NCBI GenBank assembly: GCA_037176845.1
Contig: JAYKXP010000059.1
Location: forward strand, 248,001 to 312,000
Source of the DNA: Paramarasmius palmivorus
Taxonomy: Eukaryota; Basidiomycota; Agaricomycetes; Agaricales; Marasmiaceae
DNA: 64,000 bases
Direction: 5' to 3'
The position numbers and the translations under genes are program-made. Within the stretch, counting starts at the first letter, position 1, and the number at the start of each line of letters is the position of its first letter. Below, piece by piece: positions 23,091 to 33,844 of the stretch. The notes below the pieces were generated by a model. That model was given only the letters and a program-made list of their open reading frames with translations. It had not been told where the DNA came from and did not search any database.

Positions 23091-24340
23091 GTTAGAGCCG
23101 CTTAGTGAAGAGAACATAGCATGCTCGCTCGATGTTTCACTTGACTCTCAAGGGTTCAGGATCGTACGCAGAAACAAATTCAATCCCCTGGCCCCATCCT
23201 CGGGAAGCATATACGACGGCAATACTATTTGCCCTATCAACGTTTCAAGACTCTGAATTCGAACAGCACCGACCCAGGAATTCGTTTTTCACCTGCTCGC
23301 CTTCGTCATCTCAACACCAACACCTCGCTACCTCTATCTTTATCAGCGTTTCCAAAAGGATGACTGTCTTGGAACGGCCTTGTCCAGAGCCCTTAGTGAG
23401 CACTCCCGTTAGGTTTACCCTGAATCGTCACTGATATCCACCTCGAGATTAGCTAGATCCCTCTCATATCTGAATGCGGTACCAAGTCGATGGATCAGCG
23501 AAGAATAGATGCCTAGGTGAGCTGATTTGCTCTATCTTCTTGTTTGCGGCGGCTGATCACTTAGGTCACGTCTTAGCCCTTCGATAACGCCAATACTCAA
23601 TGCGAATTGGTACTTCCACCTTGCGCCACATGACTTACACGGCATTGACACGTTCTCTCGTTAAGCCATTCTTACCGTTGAATGTATGTTCTCCTTGGCC
23701 TTTCAGGGTCTCCAACGCTGACATAGAAAGTAGCGCTGGCTGAATGCGAAGAAATGTACCCAGCAAGACAGCATTCATCAGACTTCTATTCAGTAATTAT
23801 CGTGCTCTGGGCTAGTCGTGCAGCTGAAAGCCAGGAGAAAATGAACAAGTAGGGACTAGGGTTCTTCGTCACCTTATTGGCATTCGGTTTCGTTCTGAAA
23901 CTCTGTGCCGGTTATGGTCAGGTTTTCCGCCCAAGAACGCGAAGATATCGGTGTGAATTACGCCTCTGTATGGTGTCATCAGCTCTCGTGTCTTGTAATC
24001 TTTTTGACCTAGCGCTACTAGAATGTCCTCGTACAGTGCACGCACGGAAGGTATGTTGCCTTGCGTTTCAGAGAGGCGTCACATATCACTGACTATTTGT
24101 TTCTTGAAAATCTTCTTAGGTGCTCTGTTTCTACCGCTAATCCTAGTCTCAAGTTCCAGCTTGGCCATCTTCGGTTTATGAGCAACACGGAACCCCAGTT
24201 ACCACAAGAAAACGCGAACCTAGAAAAATTGAACAAACTCACTGCTCTCGGGGTAGTCTACTTGTACCTCGCGAAGCTCGCCACCTTGATCCCGGATGTA
24301 CAGGCATGTGTTCTGGTGGTACTCCTAGTTCAGTGCGCTT
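23091..24340. other. Intergenic, nothing recognised
   Basis: Short open frames near 23132-23434, 23877-24092 and 24061-24351 (+) carry no recognisable domain and could not be joined convincingly. The last part merges into a segment resembling the upstream region of family copy B. Confidence 0.35.
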
Positions 24341-24600
24341 ACTCGTTCTGAATCTCAGAAGCTCTGTCTCTCGTTACCTCCGGAAGCCGTGGTGTTTCTA
24401 ACGGGATTTCACCAACCTCAGCACTTTCTGGTGTTGTGCATTCAGATTCTGCTTTCTTTCAGTCCTGTTTTCCTCTCCAGAAAGGCTATCTCTACGCTGT
24501 CGCTATTTGGTAGCCTCGGAGCCCGGGAGCCGCAAAGGCTGTTATTACGGCATTCATGGGAATGATCACGCATCGCAGGTTTGATGCGGGATTCAAGAAT
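24325..24600 (+). pseudogene. Relic of the membrane-protein family exon 1
   Basis: About 24478-24590 matches, with deletions and substitutions, the exon-1 sequence of the family: AAAGGCTATCTCTACGC, then TTTGGTAGCCTCGGAGC, then a stretch corresponding to AAAAFATFMGTITHRR. The segment before it (24325-24440) resembles 4930-5060, upstream of copy B. No continuous frame survives. It sits about 550 bp before the start of intact copy D, so it is probably the remnant of another tandem copy. Confidence 0.65.
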
Positions 24601-25145
24601 CAAAACCGTCAGCGAGAAAGACGCGTCGCTTGATCACAAACTACCACCTCCATCCGTTGCCGATACGCTTCTTCTACTCTATCGCGAGCCAAAATCCAAC
24701 GCAAGATAACAACGACAATGTTTGAATGCGCAAAGCCACGCAGGGGTGGAATAGGGAAACTCGAAAATGGAATATCATGTTTCGCCCCCAGGGAAATACT
24801 GCAAATGACATGCCGCACCAGCGAAGGTGAGCCTTGTTCATTAGTTCTTCTATCACCCTATCTTCAACTGACAACAAAGCATTGAAAGAGCGTTCAAGAG
24901 ACTCCACATACATGTTTTTGTGGTGCTCACTGAATTGAGAACGTCATTGACAGGAAGAATCGAAGCACTAACACCTAAAACATATGAAGATCTCGCATGC
25001 GTACGGCTATTCTCATTTGAACCCATCATTCCCCACTTTCATTCCATCCACACTCCATCTTACTTGCTGGCAGTCGCCCTTTTCGTTCGGGAGCTTCCAC
25101 TGTCCAGTACATCTCCGCTCTTCCTCGTCATTGCTGGACCCGACC

Positions 25146-28100
25146 ATGTCCGATACGCCAGCAAACTTCGGTAACACTCTCTCCGACGGAATTCAGGATA
25201 TCTCCGCCCTTCTTCCCCTTCTTGGAACCGAACAAGTCGAGGGTCACGTCGGTTCCGCTCTTGAGAAAGGATACCTTTACGCCGCCGCCTCCAACCTTTC
25301 ACTGTTCGGTAGTCTCGGAGCTGCCAAAGCAGCTTTTGCAACGTTAATGGGAACCATCACACATCGCCGGTTCTATGGAGGCAAGTGGCTAGATGATGCA
25401 GGGTTTGGTACTGCCGGGTCTGTCACGTCAATGGTGACGGTAGATAAGGATACCGGGCTGTATGGGGCAGAGGTGAAGCTCAGGAAGTTGCTGGAGGAGC
25501 AACACGTTGACGATCCAAACTTGGTTTCGGGGTTTGAATGGTCAGGATGGAGACGTGCAAAGGGTGGATACGATGCAGGTGCAGCTATAGAGCAATGGAA
25601 TCGGCGAGGCTTGAGAGACGGAGGGTATACTATCTCGGTATGTTATATCAGTGCTGGTCTAGCGAGGACGTGAACAAATCTCATGCTTAAATAGTGGTAT
25701 CTGAGCTGCATATTCAACGATATCCTATTCTGTGACGTTTCCGAGCTCCGTTCAGATATGAAAGGGCTATACAGTCGAACGGGATTCCAAATACGTTGCG
25801 CATACAAGGTCGCTCTCGAGGTACGTCAATACTTCTATGCGAACATGAACTAAGTCTGATACTTAGCATGTCAGCCCTTAATTTCCTGGAACGGACTGCT
25901 TATATCGACATCCATGCTATGCGCAATCCTTGGCATCACCCCCTACATCTATCTTGCTAGTGGGGATTGGAGTCGCCCCTTATCATGGACATATCCCGCG
26001 CTTCGCTCTTTTGGCTCGTTTATATGTGCTGTATGTACCCAATTAGCGTTGCAGCTTCGAATACACCGCATAACGAACACGAGTCTGGAATGGATGAAAG
26101 CCAACCACAAGGATGGTGTCATTGAAGGAACACACGGGCGGAAAGTTGAACCACTGGAGCGGCGTATCCGTGAATATCTCTCCCCTCTGAGTGTGGAAGA
26201 CGCCCAGGAAAAACTGCCAGTGGATGTGCGCAAAAGGCTTGAAAGCCTCTTGGCCATTGACCGAACACTCGTCATCTACCAGCTTTTGATAGCTGCTGGC
26301 ATGATGATGATCGTCGTTGGCTATGTTGGCTGCTTCAGCATCGTCAAGAACAGCGATGCTCAAGCCGGCCCTTACGTGTGGTTTGCGATGGAAGCTTTCC
26401 TCTCATTGCTCCGCATGGTTCTGTGGGGGTTGAATCCGGCATGGGACGAGAGTACGGGGCTAACCATGACACTCAAACTTCATGAGTCAAATGATCCCTA
26501 TTATCCTCTCATTACGTCGCCATATGACAGTACGGAGCTTGGCTTTGCAGAGAAGTCTTCTTCTCCGAAGCCTTTCACTGTTTTCAGCGAAGGTGAATTC
26601 TTTGCAGCAGCAACGTCGTGGATTGGGCCAATTCAGCGACTAGGCGCAAACACGGTTACTTTGTATTATGCACTGCTTCCCTTTGCTCACCCTGACGAGG
26701 TGGCGGCTGAATTTCGCTATGGTCATATTGCAGCTATGCGTAAAGATCTCTGCATCACCGCTCTCTTGACGGACTCGAGTTCGTTCACATTTCTTTGCGC
26801 TGGAAGCACGGATCCCGTTGCTGTCTTCTCGTCGAAACTCGAAATGATTCCTGGCCCTCCTGCGTACTGCCAGGTTTCACTCCAAGATCAAATCAAACAA
26901 GAGAATGCTGGGTTCTTACAGAGCCAGCTGTTCCGTGAAGTCCAGGTCCATGCACAGGAACTACGTAGCCGGCTCTTTCGAACCGAAGAGAAGCAGAACG
27001 ATCTGCTTCTCGTTTGGAACCTTTCCGTCACTCCTCGCAATCAGGAGCCTCGTGCTTCTACTAGTCTTATTCTGGCTAGTCCTGAGTTGTCAGATCATGA
27101 CAACAAATACCTCAATCTGGCGCGATTGTGGAATTCAGTGCCTCAATACCTCGAGAGCCAGCAATGCGCGCGCAGGAACACCGTCGCAGAAGCAACAAAT
27201 GGGACTTTGGGATTGCGCGGCGCGGACCCAATAGTCTTGGAGACTGAAATAATCAATATCATCGAATGTGCGATTCTCGAGGTGTACCTATGGGAGAGGG
27301 AATCCACGTTTGTCGATCGCAGAAGGTCAAAAGATGATAAGCTTGCATCGCAGCTTCGCCCCGAGTGCTTGCGAGCAATGAATACACGGATTATAGCCCA
27401 AAAGGACAAAGCCGTTTTGCGATACGAGGAGCACGGATGGAAGGAGGCCAATGAGTCCGAATCAAAGTTGTTGATAACAGAGTTGATAAAGGCCTGGGAT
27501 CACCTGCACGATGTGTTACGATCGTTGAGGTCCTACGTTAATATCGACGATCTTGGTCGAAGAATCCAGACAATATGTGCATCAATAGCGCAAATTGGAA
27601 TGGAGTCTGCTGGAACCCCAAGTTCAACAACACCAATTCCAAATCGTTTTATGGAACTCGTACCCAGGACAGTATCTGTCGTCTTTGATGCCGAGGCCCA
27701 TTGGGGTGGCGACGAACCTCGGGGAGAAAGGCTATCGCATTTATGGCTGTTGCTCGCAGTGACGACTGTGGAGCCACTGATGCCTTGTAATAGGTGGTCA
27801 CCGTACATTTCTTTTGCTCAGGACAGCACTATTTCTTCTTTGGCTCTCACCTACACCCCCGACATCCAAAACGTCTGTGCGCTTCAGGTGGAAGGAGATG
27901 CTTTACAAAGGCAATATTTGCAACGGGCACCACACACACAACAGAACAGCAGTCAACAAACACAACTGACAACCCTCATCTTCGATAGTTACCCCGGCTC
28001 ATCCTCCATCGAAACAGCTCTCACCAACCACATTTCCAAACACCCAAACATCCTATGCCTCGCTGGAATGTGGTGTCATCGACCAGGAGAAGTCTGCGAA

Positions 28101-28763
28101 ATGCCGTACTGCAAGGCAATCTTCGCAAATCAGGAGATGTGGAAGAACAGTATGGGAGTGGGGTCCGATTTTGCGTATCGCGTGGGATTTGAGGCTCATG
28201 GTATGGTTATTGCAGCTAGAGGGGATTATATTCTGTTGGCAGGAACAGGAAGATCCTTGGTGTTTTTTTATGCCCCGAGTCTGGGAGAGCTCACTGTCAC
28301 ACTCACTGTCACGCTATCCGGTGTGCCTAACAGATACCCCGGTCGAATTGAGCTTAAGGGAACTCTGAATTCAGATTCAGGCGGAACACGAGTCACAAGA
28401 ACACAGGCTTTCCCCGCATTCAAAGATGGGGGCGAGCCGGAGAGTGTTGTCTTTGCGTTCCCAGATGTGCAGAAAGGATCTGGGGAGATTGTGATTCAAG
28501 AGTCCACTGCGGAAAATGTCTGGCAGATTCATGGGCTTGTAGGAGTGCAATGGAAGAGTATGCATAAGGTGGGACATTGGGAAGGGAGTGACAGAGAGTG
28601 TGCAGATGCGTCGGAAGGTAATGCCACTGAAGGGTTTGTAGAAGTAGGGCATGTGATACAGCATGGTGGCACTGAAACGGAGACTCGGGCTGCGGTAGAG
28701 GCAGGGAGCAGACAGAGTGAACGTGGTAGTGTCGAGGCGTTGAACGTTGAACAGACAGAGTAA
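25146..28763 (+). CDS. Large multi-pass membrane protein, family copy D (intact, 3 exons)
   Basis: Exons 25146-25637, 25695-25820 and 25875-28763 are joined in phase 0 by GT-AG introns of 57 and 54 nt and encode about 1168 residues. The start MSDTPANFGNTLSDGIQDIS matches the other copies. Exon 1 has 164 codons, the same as copy C. Copy B lacks the separate small exon 2. Hydrophobic segments follow at the start of exon 3 (LLISTSMLCAILGITPYIYL, AAGMMMIVVGYVGCFSIV and the FAMEAFLSLLRMVLWGLNP region). The C-terminal domain keeps the Cys/His cluster (CHRPGEVCEMPYC). Copy D has an extra, mostly acidic tail of about 60 residues after the family end point. Function is unknown. It ends about 350 bp before the KDZ element's insertion point. 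Confidence 0.85.
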
Positions 28764-29111
28764 TATGATATTTTTATTGTAAATCGACGACATATACGAG
28801 ATACACGAGATGTCATTGGCTTCATTCCTGCTCATGTGAGAACCCCCCCTGTACTGGTTCATCAGGGTCTCGTATGTAGAGAGGATTTGTAGCACATACG
28901 GAATAGTACCCAAAATCTCAATCCCAAGTTCCAACCATGATGCATGATGGTGGTTAACGAGCAGAATAGTCAACTCGGTGCCGACGCGTCTCTTTGTGAT
29001 TTTACTACCATGCCCCACTCGACATTCTCCACATTGCCCTTGCTCTGTCCACATTCCCGCCTCGTCCAGTTAATGGACGAGCAATAATGGGTATGGTTCA
29101 TTTGGTGCTAC

Positions 29112-29119
29112 GAATATTT
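29112..29119. repeat. Left target-site duplication of the KDZ element (GAATATTT)
   Basis: GAATATTT here is repeated exactly at 49820-49827. The preceding C is also shared, so 9 bp is possible. The 8-bp reading is preferred because it lets the two terminal inverted repeats align end to end, and 8 bp is the known duplication length for Zisupton/KDZ transposons. Confidence 0.75.
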
Positions 29120-29149
29120 CGGATAGGCGGCTGTGACAAAAACAGCTAA
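29120..29149 (+). repeat. Left terminal inverted repeat of the KDZ element
   Basis: The end begins CGGATAGGCGGCTGTGACAA. Compared with the reverse complement of the right end, about 20 of 30 positions agree without gaps, the best run being ACAG-TAA near the inner side. Confidence 0.65.
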
Positions 29150-29295
29150 CTTCCCCACGCCTGTCATAAATCAGATACCGCGCCTGGCATGTATCTCGGA
29201 CCGGTAATATCAATGATGCCAACCTTTGTCTCAGCGCTCAGCGCTCAGCGTTCACACACCGAGACACAATGTAGGTAAACTCGCTCAGTTCAAGA

Positions 29296-30245
29296 CTCAG
29301 TGTGTTCTCGCTGTCATCCCTCATCCAGAACTCAGCATCTCTTCGCTCAGATACACCACCCCAGGCAACACAGCGTCTCCTCGCTGTCATTCTCCACTCT
29401 GCCAACCCCGTGTCTCATCGCCCACATATTTTACCTCTTCCAGAACTCAGCGTATCATCGCTGACACCTCCAACATACCTCACCTTTATGGCCCTCAGCG
29501 TCTCTTCGCCGAGCTCTTACACCTTCTATACCTCAGCGACTCAACGCTGAGATATCTCACCTCTACTCACTCAGCGTATCATCGCTGGGATGTATCACCT
29601 CTCGAAACACAGCGTCCCATCGCTGGGATATTCGACCGTCCATATCTCAGCGATTCAACGCCGAGTCGTCATACCTTCCATATCTCAGCGTATCATCGCT
29701 GAGATGTCTCACCTCTCGAAACTCAGCGTATCCTTGCTGGGATATTCGACCTTTGACATCCCAGCGTGTCTTCGCCGAGTCGTCATACTTTCCATATCTC
29801 AGCGATTCAACGCTGGGATGTATCACCTCTCTGGGATATTAGACCTTCCATTTCTCAGCGTATCATCGCTGAGATGTCTCACCTCTACCAACTCAGCGTC
29901 CCATCGCTAGGATATTCGACCTTCCATATCTCAGCGATTCAACGCTGAGATATCATTCCATCCATATCTCAGCGTATCATCGCTGAGATGTCTCAGCTCT
30001 CGAAACTCAGCGTCGTATCGCTGGGATATTCGACCTTCCATTTCTCAGCGTATCATCGCTGAGATGTATCACCTCTACCAACTCAGCGTATCCTCGCTGG
30101 GATATTCGACCTTTGACATCTCAGCGTCTCTTCGCCAAGCTGTTATACCTTCCCTATCTCAGCTTCCACTCGCTGAGATCTGCCTCAGTGTCCTAACGCT
30201 GACATCTGTACCTCTACTATGCACTTAGCGTACACACACTGAGAT
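29296..30245 (+). repeat. Left subterminal array of a 38-bp hairpin-forming repeat
   Basis: Starts of CTCAGCG recur at 29532, 29570, 29608, 29646, 29684 and 29722, an exact 38-bp period. The array spans about 950 bp (about 25 units). Each unit has an inverted repeat of up to 9 bp around a 6-nt loop, such as ATCTCAGCG, then ATTCAA or TATCAT, then CGCTGAGAT. A roughly 17-bp pyrimidine-rich spacer of the ACCTTCCAT or ACCTCT type follows. It ends about 150 bp before the F-box gene at 30396. An open frame runs through part of it only because the period keeps stops out. I do not regard it as coding. Confidence 0.9.
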
Positions 30246-30395
30246 GCTCAGTTTGTCTGTGTTGATCTAGATCGTTCGAAAATTTTCTTTGAGCTCATCC
30301 ATCGTCTTCCCCCGACACATATTCCCCCAGGCAAGTCCGTATATCCTCCCATTCATACCAGACTTTCCGAATAACACCTTCCCCAGATCCAACAC

Positions 30396-31499
30396 ATGAC
30401 CGAAATATCACGGCTCACTACCATGGACACGTTCCCCGCTGAATTGATCGCCGAGATAATTCAACATGCCCTTCCATCTACGCCTATATCGCTCGACACC
30501 TCGACACATCGACGCATACTCCATCATCTTACTAGCATTTGTCGGAAGTTCCATACAACTACACTACATATTGCTCCGCTCGACCAAATTGCCATATACA
30601 TCGACACATGCCCTCATAACCACAATGCTCTCAATTTCCTCGCCTTTCTTGTTGAGCACGCTCGAGCACCTCTCAAAGTCTCCATACGTTTCAACCCCCT
30701 CACTCTCAACCCCTTCCCGCCATGTCCATGCATTGCTCTCCTCCTCACCAGGCCTTGGAACACACTCACAGTCCAGGGTACTAACTGTAACCCTGAGACA
30801 GCTGCACGCGTCATTGACGCCTTCATTCCCAACGACGCTCTGGTTTCGGTGTCCCACGTTAAGATTCAAGCAGAGGCACATACCACAGACCTCCATATAG
30901 AGCACCTTTTTATCATTCTCTCCCAAAAGCGAGCCCATGGTAACCTTACCTTGGATCTGTGGCCTTGGCGCAGTACCAATCTCCAGCACCATCGTTTTCC
31001 TCACCCCCTTCCCCAAGTGACAACGCTTCACTTGACCACCAGTTGGCGGAACATTCTTCCCATTCTCTATCTCCTTCCCAACCTACACTCGGCGACACTG
31101 ACAATTGAACGCCCAGATGCCCATGCCGGTGACCTGTATCGATATACTGGACCACGTATACGACTTCCCCTCCTCGAAAATCTCACCATCGTTATCAAGC
31201 AATCCCTGCAAACCACGTCCGCCAAGATTGCAGACACCGTGCATGGATCTGATTGTTTCTCGAAACTAATCTCCCCCGTCCTCCGTTCCCTTACCCTGTG
31301 GTGGAATGCACACCCCGGACCATCCCACTGCCAATACCTACAGCCAGCCCTGGACACGTTCCTCACCCAACACAGAGACACACTGTGTCTGTTTTTCTTT
31401 CACGATTACGCCAATGACGAAAAGGGAATGACCAGCTTGTTACGCAGTAGCTGTATTCACCAGAGTATTTTTCGGTATCAGGCACATTTCTCTCCGTAG
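30396..31499 (+). CDS. F-box protein 1 (cargo, adjacent to left hairpin array)
   Basis: A single open frame of 367 codons. A second in-frame ATG at 30423 directly precedes the F-box-like start MDTFPAELIAEIIQHALPST and may be the true start. After the F-box come a conserved-looking LHHLTSICRKFHTTTL and a long leucine-rich region without strict repeat units, typical of the expanded F-box families of mushrooms. F-box proteins link Skp1 to the target-binding part of SCF ubiquitin ligases, so a host-factor-degrading or -recruiting role is an inference. It is read inward from the left array, which therefore occupies its promoter position. It resembles the F-box gene at the right end in layout: array, F-box gene, element interior. 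Confidence 0.75.
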   Translation: MTEISRLTTMDTFPAELIAEIIQHALPSTPISLDTSTHRRILHHLTSICRKFHTTTLHIAPLDQIAIYIDTCPHNHNALNFLAFLVEHARAPLKVSIRFNPLTLNPFPPCPCIALLLTRPWNTLTVQGTNCNPETAARVIDAFIPNDALVSVSHVKIQAEAHTTDLHIEHLFIILSQKRAHGNLTLDLWPWRSTNLQHHRFPHPLPQVTTLHLTTSWRNILPILYLLPNLHSATLTIERPDAHAGDLYRYTGPRIRLPLLENLTIVIKQSLQTTSAKIADTVHGSDCFSKLISPVLRSLTLWWNAHPGPSHCQYLQPALDTFLTQHRDTLCLFFFHDYANDEKGMTSLLRSSCIHQSIFRYQAHFSP

Positions 31500-31674
31500 A
31501 TTTTCGCGTTGTAATATTGTAATATATAAGCCTGTAATGATACTCTATCCCGCTGCTCTTTCACCCTTTTACCGATACTTTATTCAACGAACACAAATTG
31601 GCCACGTGATCCTATTGAGCTTATCTTAGAATCTACCATCGATCCAACAACCAAGCTCTCTCACCCTGCACCTC

Positions 31675-33306
31675 ATGGCCTCTCCCAGTCCCGGTCCAAT
31701 CCCCACATCCAAGCAAAAGGCCCAGTTCAAAGAATTATGGCCCAAGCGCGACGTCCAACATGCAGCTAAGTGGCTCCAAAAGAATGCCTCGAAGGTAAAT
31801 CGCACACAATCCTCGCAGAGCAACTACAACGACCTACGATATAGCTGTGTCGAGCCTGCAAGGCCAGTGGTACGAAATGTACCATGCCTGAAGGTGGTAC
31901 CGCAACACGTTGTGTTCAATGTGGCACCTCCAAACGCACGCCTTGTTCCAAAACAACCCTCGAGCAGAAGTCTCGCATCATGGCAGCAATGGGCCTCACA
32001 CATTCCGAATATGACACCCTCGACCAATGGTATAATGAAACCGTCTTGACCCCCCGAGCTGAAGCCAGAAAAGAGCAAAAACGCGCCGAAAAAGTGAGCA
32101 CCATTAAACGATATCATTCACCCACTCATCAGCACCCCAGGAACCATCGGCCTCTCATGTTCACAAGAATGATAAGAACTCAGTCAGTATCCATAACCAC
32201 TCATTATTCCTTTAGATCTGATCTCCTCAATGTATAGCGTCCGGCGTCAGAACCCAGTCCATCCCCTTCCATCGACGTCAAGCACAAAAGGCCATCCAGT
32301 CCTGTCAACGTCAGTATTACCCCCACACATGCCATATTTGCTATCGTCCTTATTTACGCCGTACACAGAGCCCTGAGCGCCATGCGAAGAGAATCAAGAC
32401 CGTCGACCCGGCATCCGAATCCGAGGAAGAGATTGTAACTCGCAGGAGACCGAAAAAACAAGTTGTTGTACAGGTGAGTTATCATACATTACCACTCCTC
32501 CACCTTGACAGCCGGTTCACCTGTACCTAGGTCCCAATTACCACCAAAAGCAAAAAACCTCGCGAACACTCAGACCACGACCAAGCTTCCGACCACGAAA
32601 CCGACCCAGAAGATTCAGACCAAGATTCCAATGTCAACGACACACCACCGGCTGCAGAACGTAGTGCCACAACCCCCGCTTTCGCTCATGAACACCTTCG
32701 TGTACGTTGTCTCCAACTCAGTGCTCATAATGGAAAGCTGACCCGGCTTAGTCGTGCAAACCTGTAAAACAGCCACGCAAGATCAGTGCGAAACAGCCAT
32801 CACCATCCACCAGGTCAGAATCCATCGCTCGCCGGACCAGTATCCCGCCCCAGTCACCTCTGCAACGTAGACCTCCCCAGCAGTCAGCGCGGCGTTCCCC
32901 TTCGAATCAACGGGTGACTTCTCCCCCGGCTTCCCTCGAATCTATAACCAAAGACCCAGAGCAATCCAAGACTGACACAGGCGTAGCAAGCCCACCCCAG
33001 TCAATCCCCGCTGTTCCTCAAACCAGCATTAGTCGATGCTTCCCTCTCAGGTAATCCCATCACCCTATGCCAACTCACCAGACCACTACTTACCGTCCTT
33101 TCAATAGTGCTCCTGTTGGCTCTACCATTCCATCTTCCGAGGAATTTCGGCGAATGATCCATGAACTACGACGCGTCAAACGCGCCCTTGAAGATGTCTC
33201 CAGTGATCTCCGTTTCGACCGACGACCGACGGGTCAATGCCTGGGGGATTTGAATGGGGCTATCGACCGATTTCACACGGTTCTCTCACCCCACGATGGC
33301 ATTTGA
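31675..33306 (+). CDS. Multi-exon protein with a Zn2Cys6-like cysteine cluster (cargo)
   Basis: Exon 1 (31675-31794) ends KNASK, and exon 2 starts at 31845 after a 50-nt intron. It encodes LCRACKASGTKC, then RCVQCGTSKRTPCS, a C-x2-C-x6-C-x10-C-x2-C-x7-C pattern resembling fungal Zn2Cys6 DNA-binding clusters. GLTHSEYDTLDQWY and a basic helix follow. Later exons (about 32260-32720) are acidic and serine-rich, with Lys/Arg patches (TRRRPKKQ). The last exon (33067-33306) carries a probable coiled coil (EEFRRMIHELRRVKRALEDV). I infer a nuclear DNA-binding cargo protein, possibly a regulator of the element. Exon edges between 32090 and 33060 are approximate. Confidence 0.6.
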
Positions 33307-33566
33307 CTCTCGTTGCTGCACTCGTACCTCGTTTCCGCGTCTCGTTGATTGTACCAGTGTTTCATTCCTCTTGCTTTTGACCTCATCTTGTGTATTGCGA
33401 TTCAGGACACATCTTTATGTATATTGTACGCATCGTCTATCGCCCACTCCACAATACAATGTACCTTGGATTGAAACATTGCGGCCATTACAGCTCCGCG
33501 CACGTGATAAGTTTGTTGATCATTACGCTAGCGGCTTAGTCACTTCTTGCACCTCTCCCTTTTCCA

Positions 33567-33613
33567 CTCGGCATCTGGTCGCTGAGGTTGAGTGTCAGCG
33601 ACCAGATGCTGAG
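33567..33613. repeat. Strong isolated hairpin between convergent genes, containing GTCGCTGA/TCAGCGAC
   Basis: The arms CTCGGCATCTGGTCGCTGA (33567-33585) and TCAGCGACCAGATGCTGAG (33595-33613) pair at 18 of 19 positions around a 9-nt loop. The arm tips contain the same GCTGA/TCAGC core as the subterminal 38-bp repeat. It lies between the ends of the Zn-cluster gene (stop 33306) and the transposase gene (stop 33845), so it could be a shared 3'-end structure or an internal transposase-binding site. Confidence 0.75.
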
Positions 33614-33844
33614 TCCCCCACCACCGACCACGACCGACATAGTACAAGGTAGTCTCACTTCTGTATCAATGATTTTGGACTGTTCACTGATCAACCCAAG
33701 GCCTATTGTCACCCGACAACCCAAGGCCTGTTGTCACCAACATCCGACTCGCTCCTTCAACCAAGGCAACTCCTGCCACTCCGCCACCATCAAATTATTA
33801 TTCGGACTACTTCACATCGGACTACTATGCATCGCAGACGTCCA

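Noticed and set aside
29226..29948. Long open frames across the left repeat array on the plus strand
   Set aside because: They arise because the 38-bp period keeps stops out locally. The translation is low-complexity, changes frame with each unit and resembles no protein.
29296..30245. The arrays as a CRISPR-like system
   Set aside because: Spacers are not unique sequences but variants of a few related strings, the genome is fungal, and the repeats are part of a transposon end.
30564..31031. Minus-strand frame opposite F-box gene 1
   Set aside because: It is a shadow of the F-box coding sequence, with no start context or domain.
31675..33306. A second transposase inside the element
   Set aside because: The protein has only a Cys6-like cluster, disordered stretches and a coiled coil. 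No RNase-H-like segment is visible.
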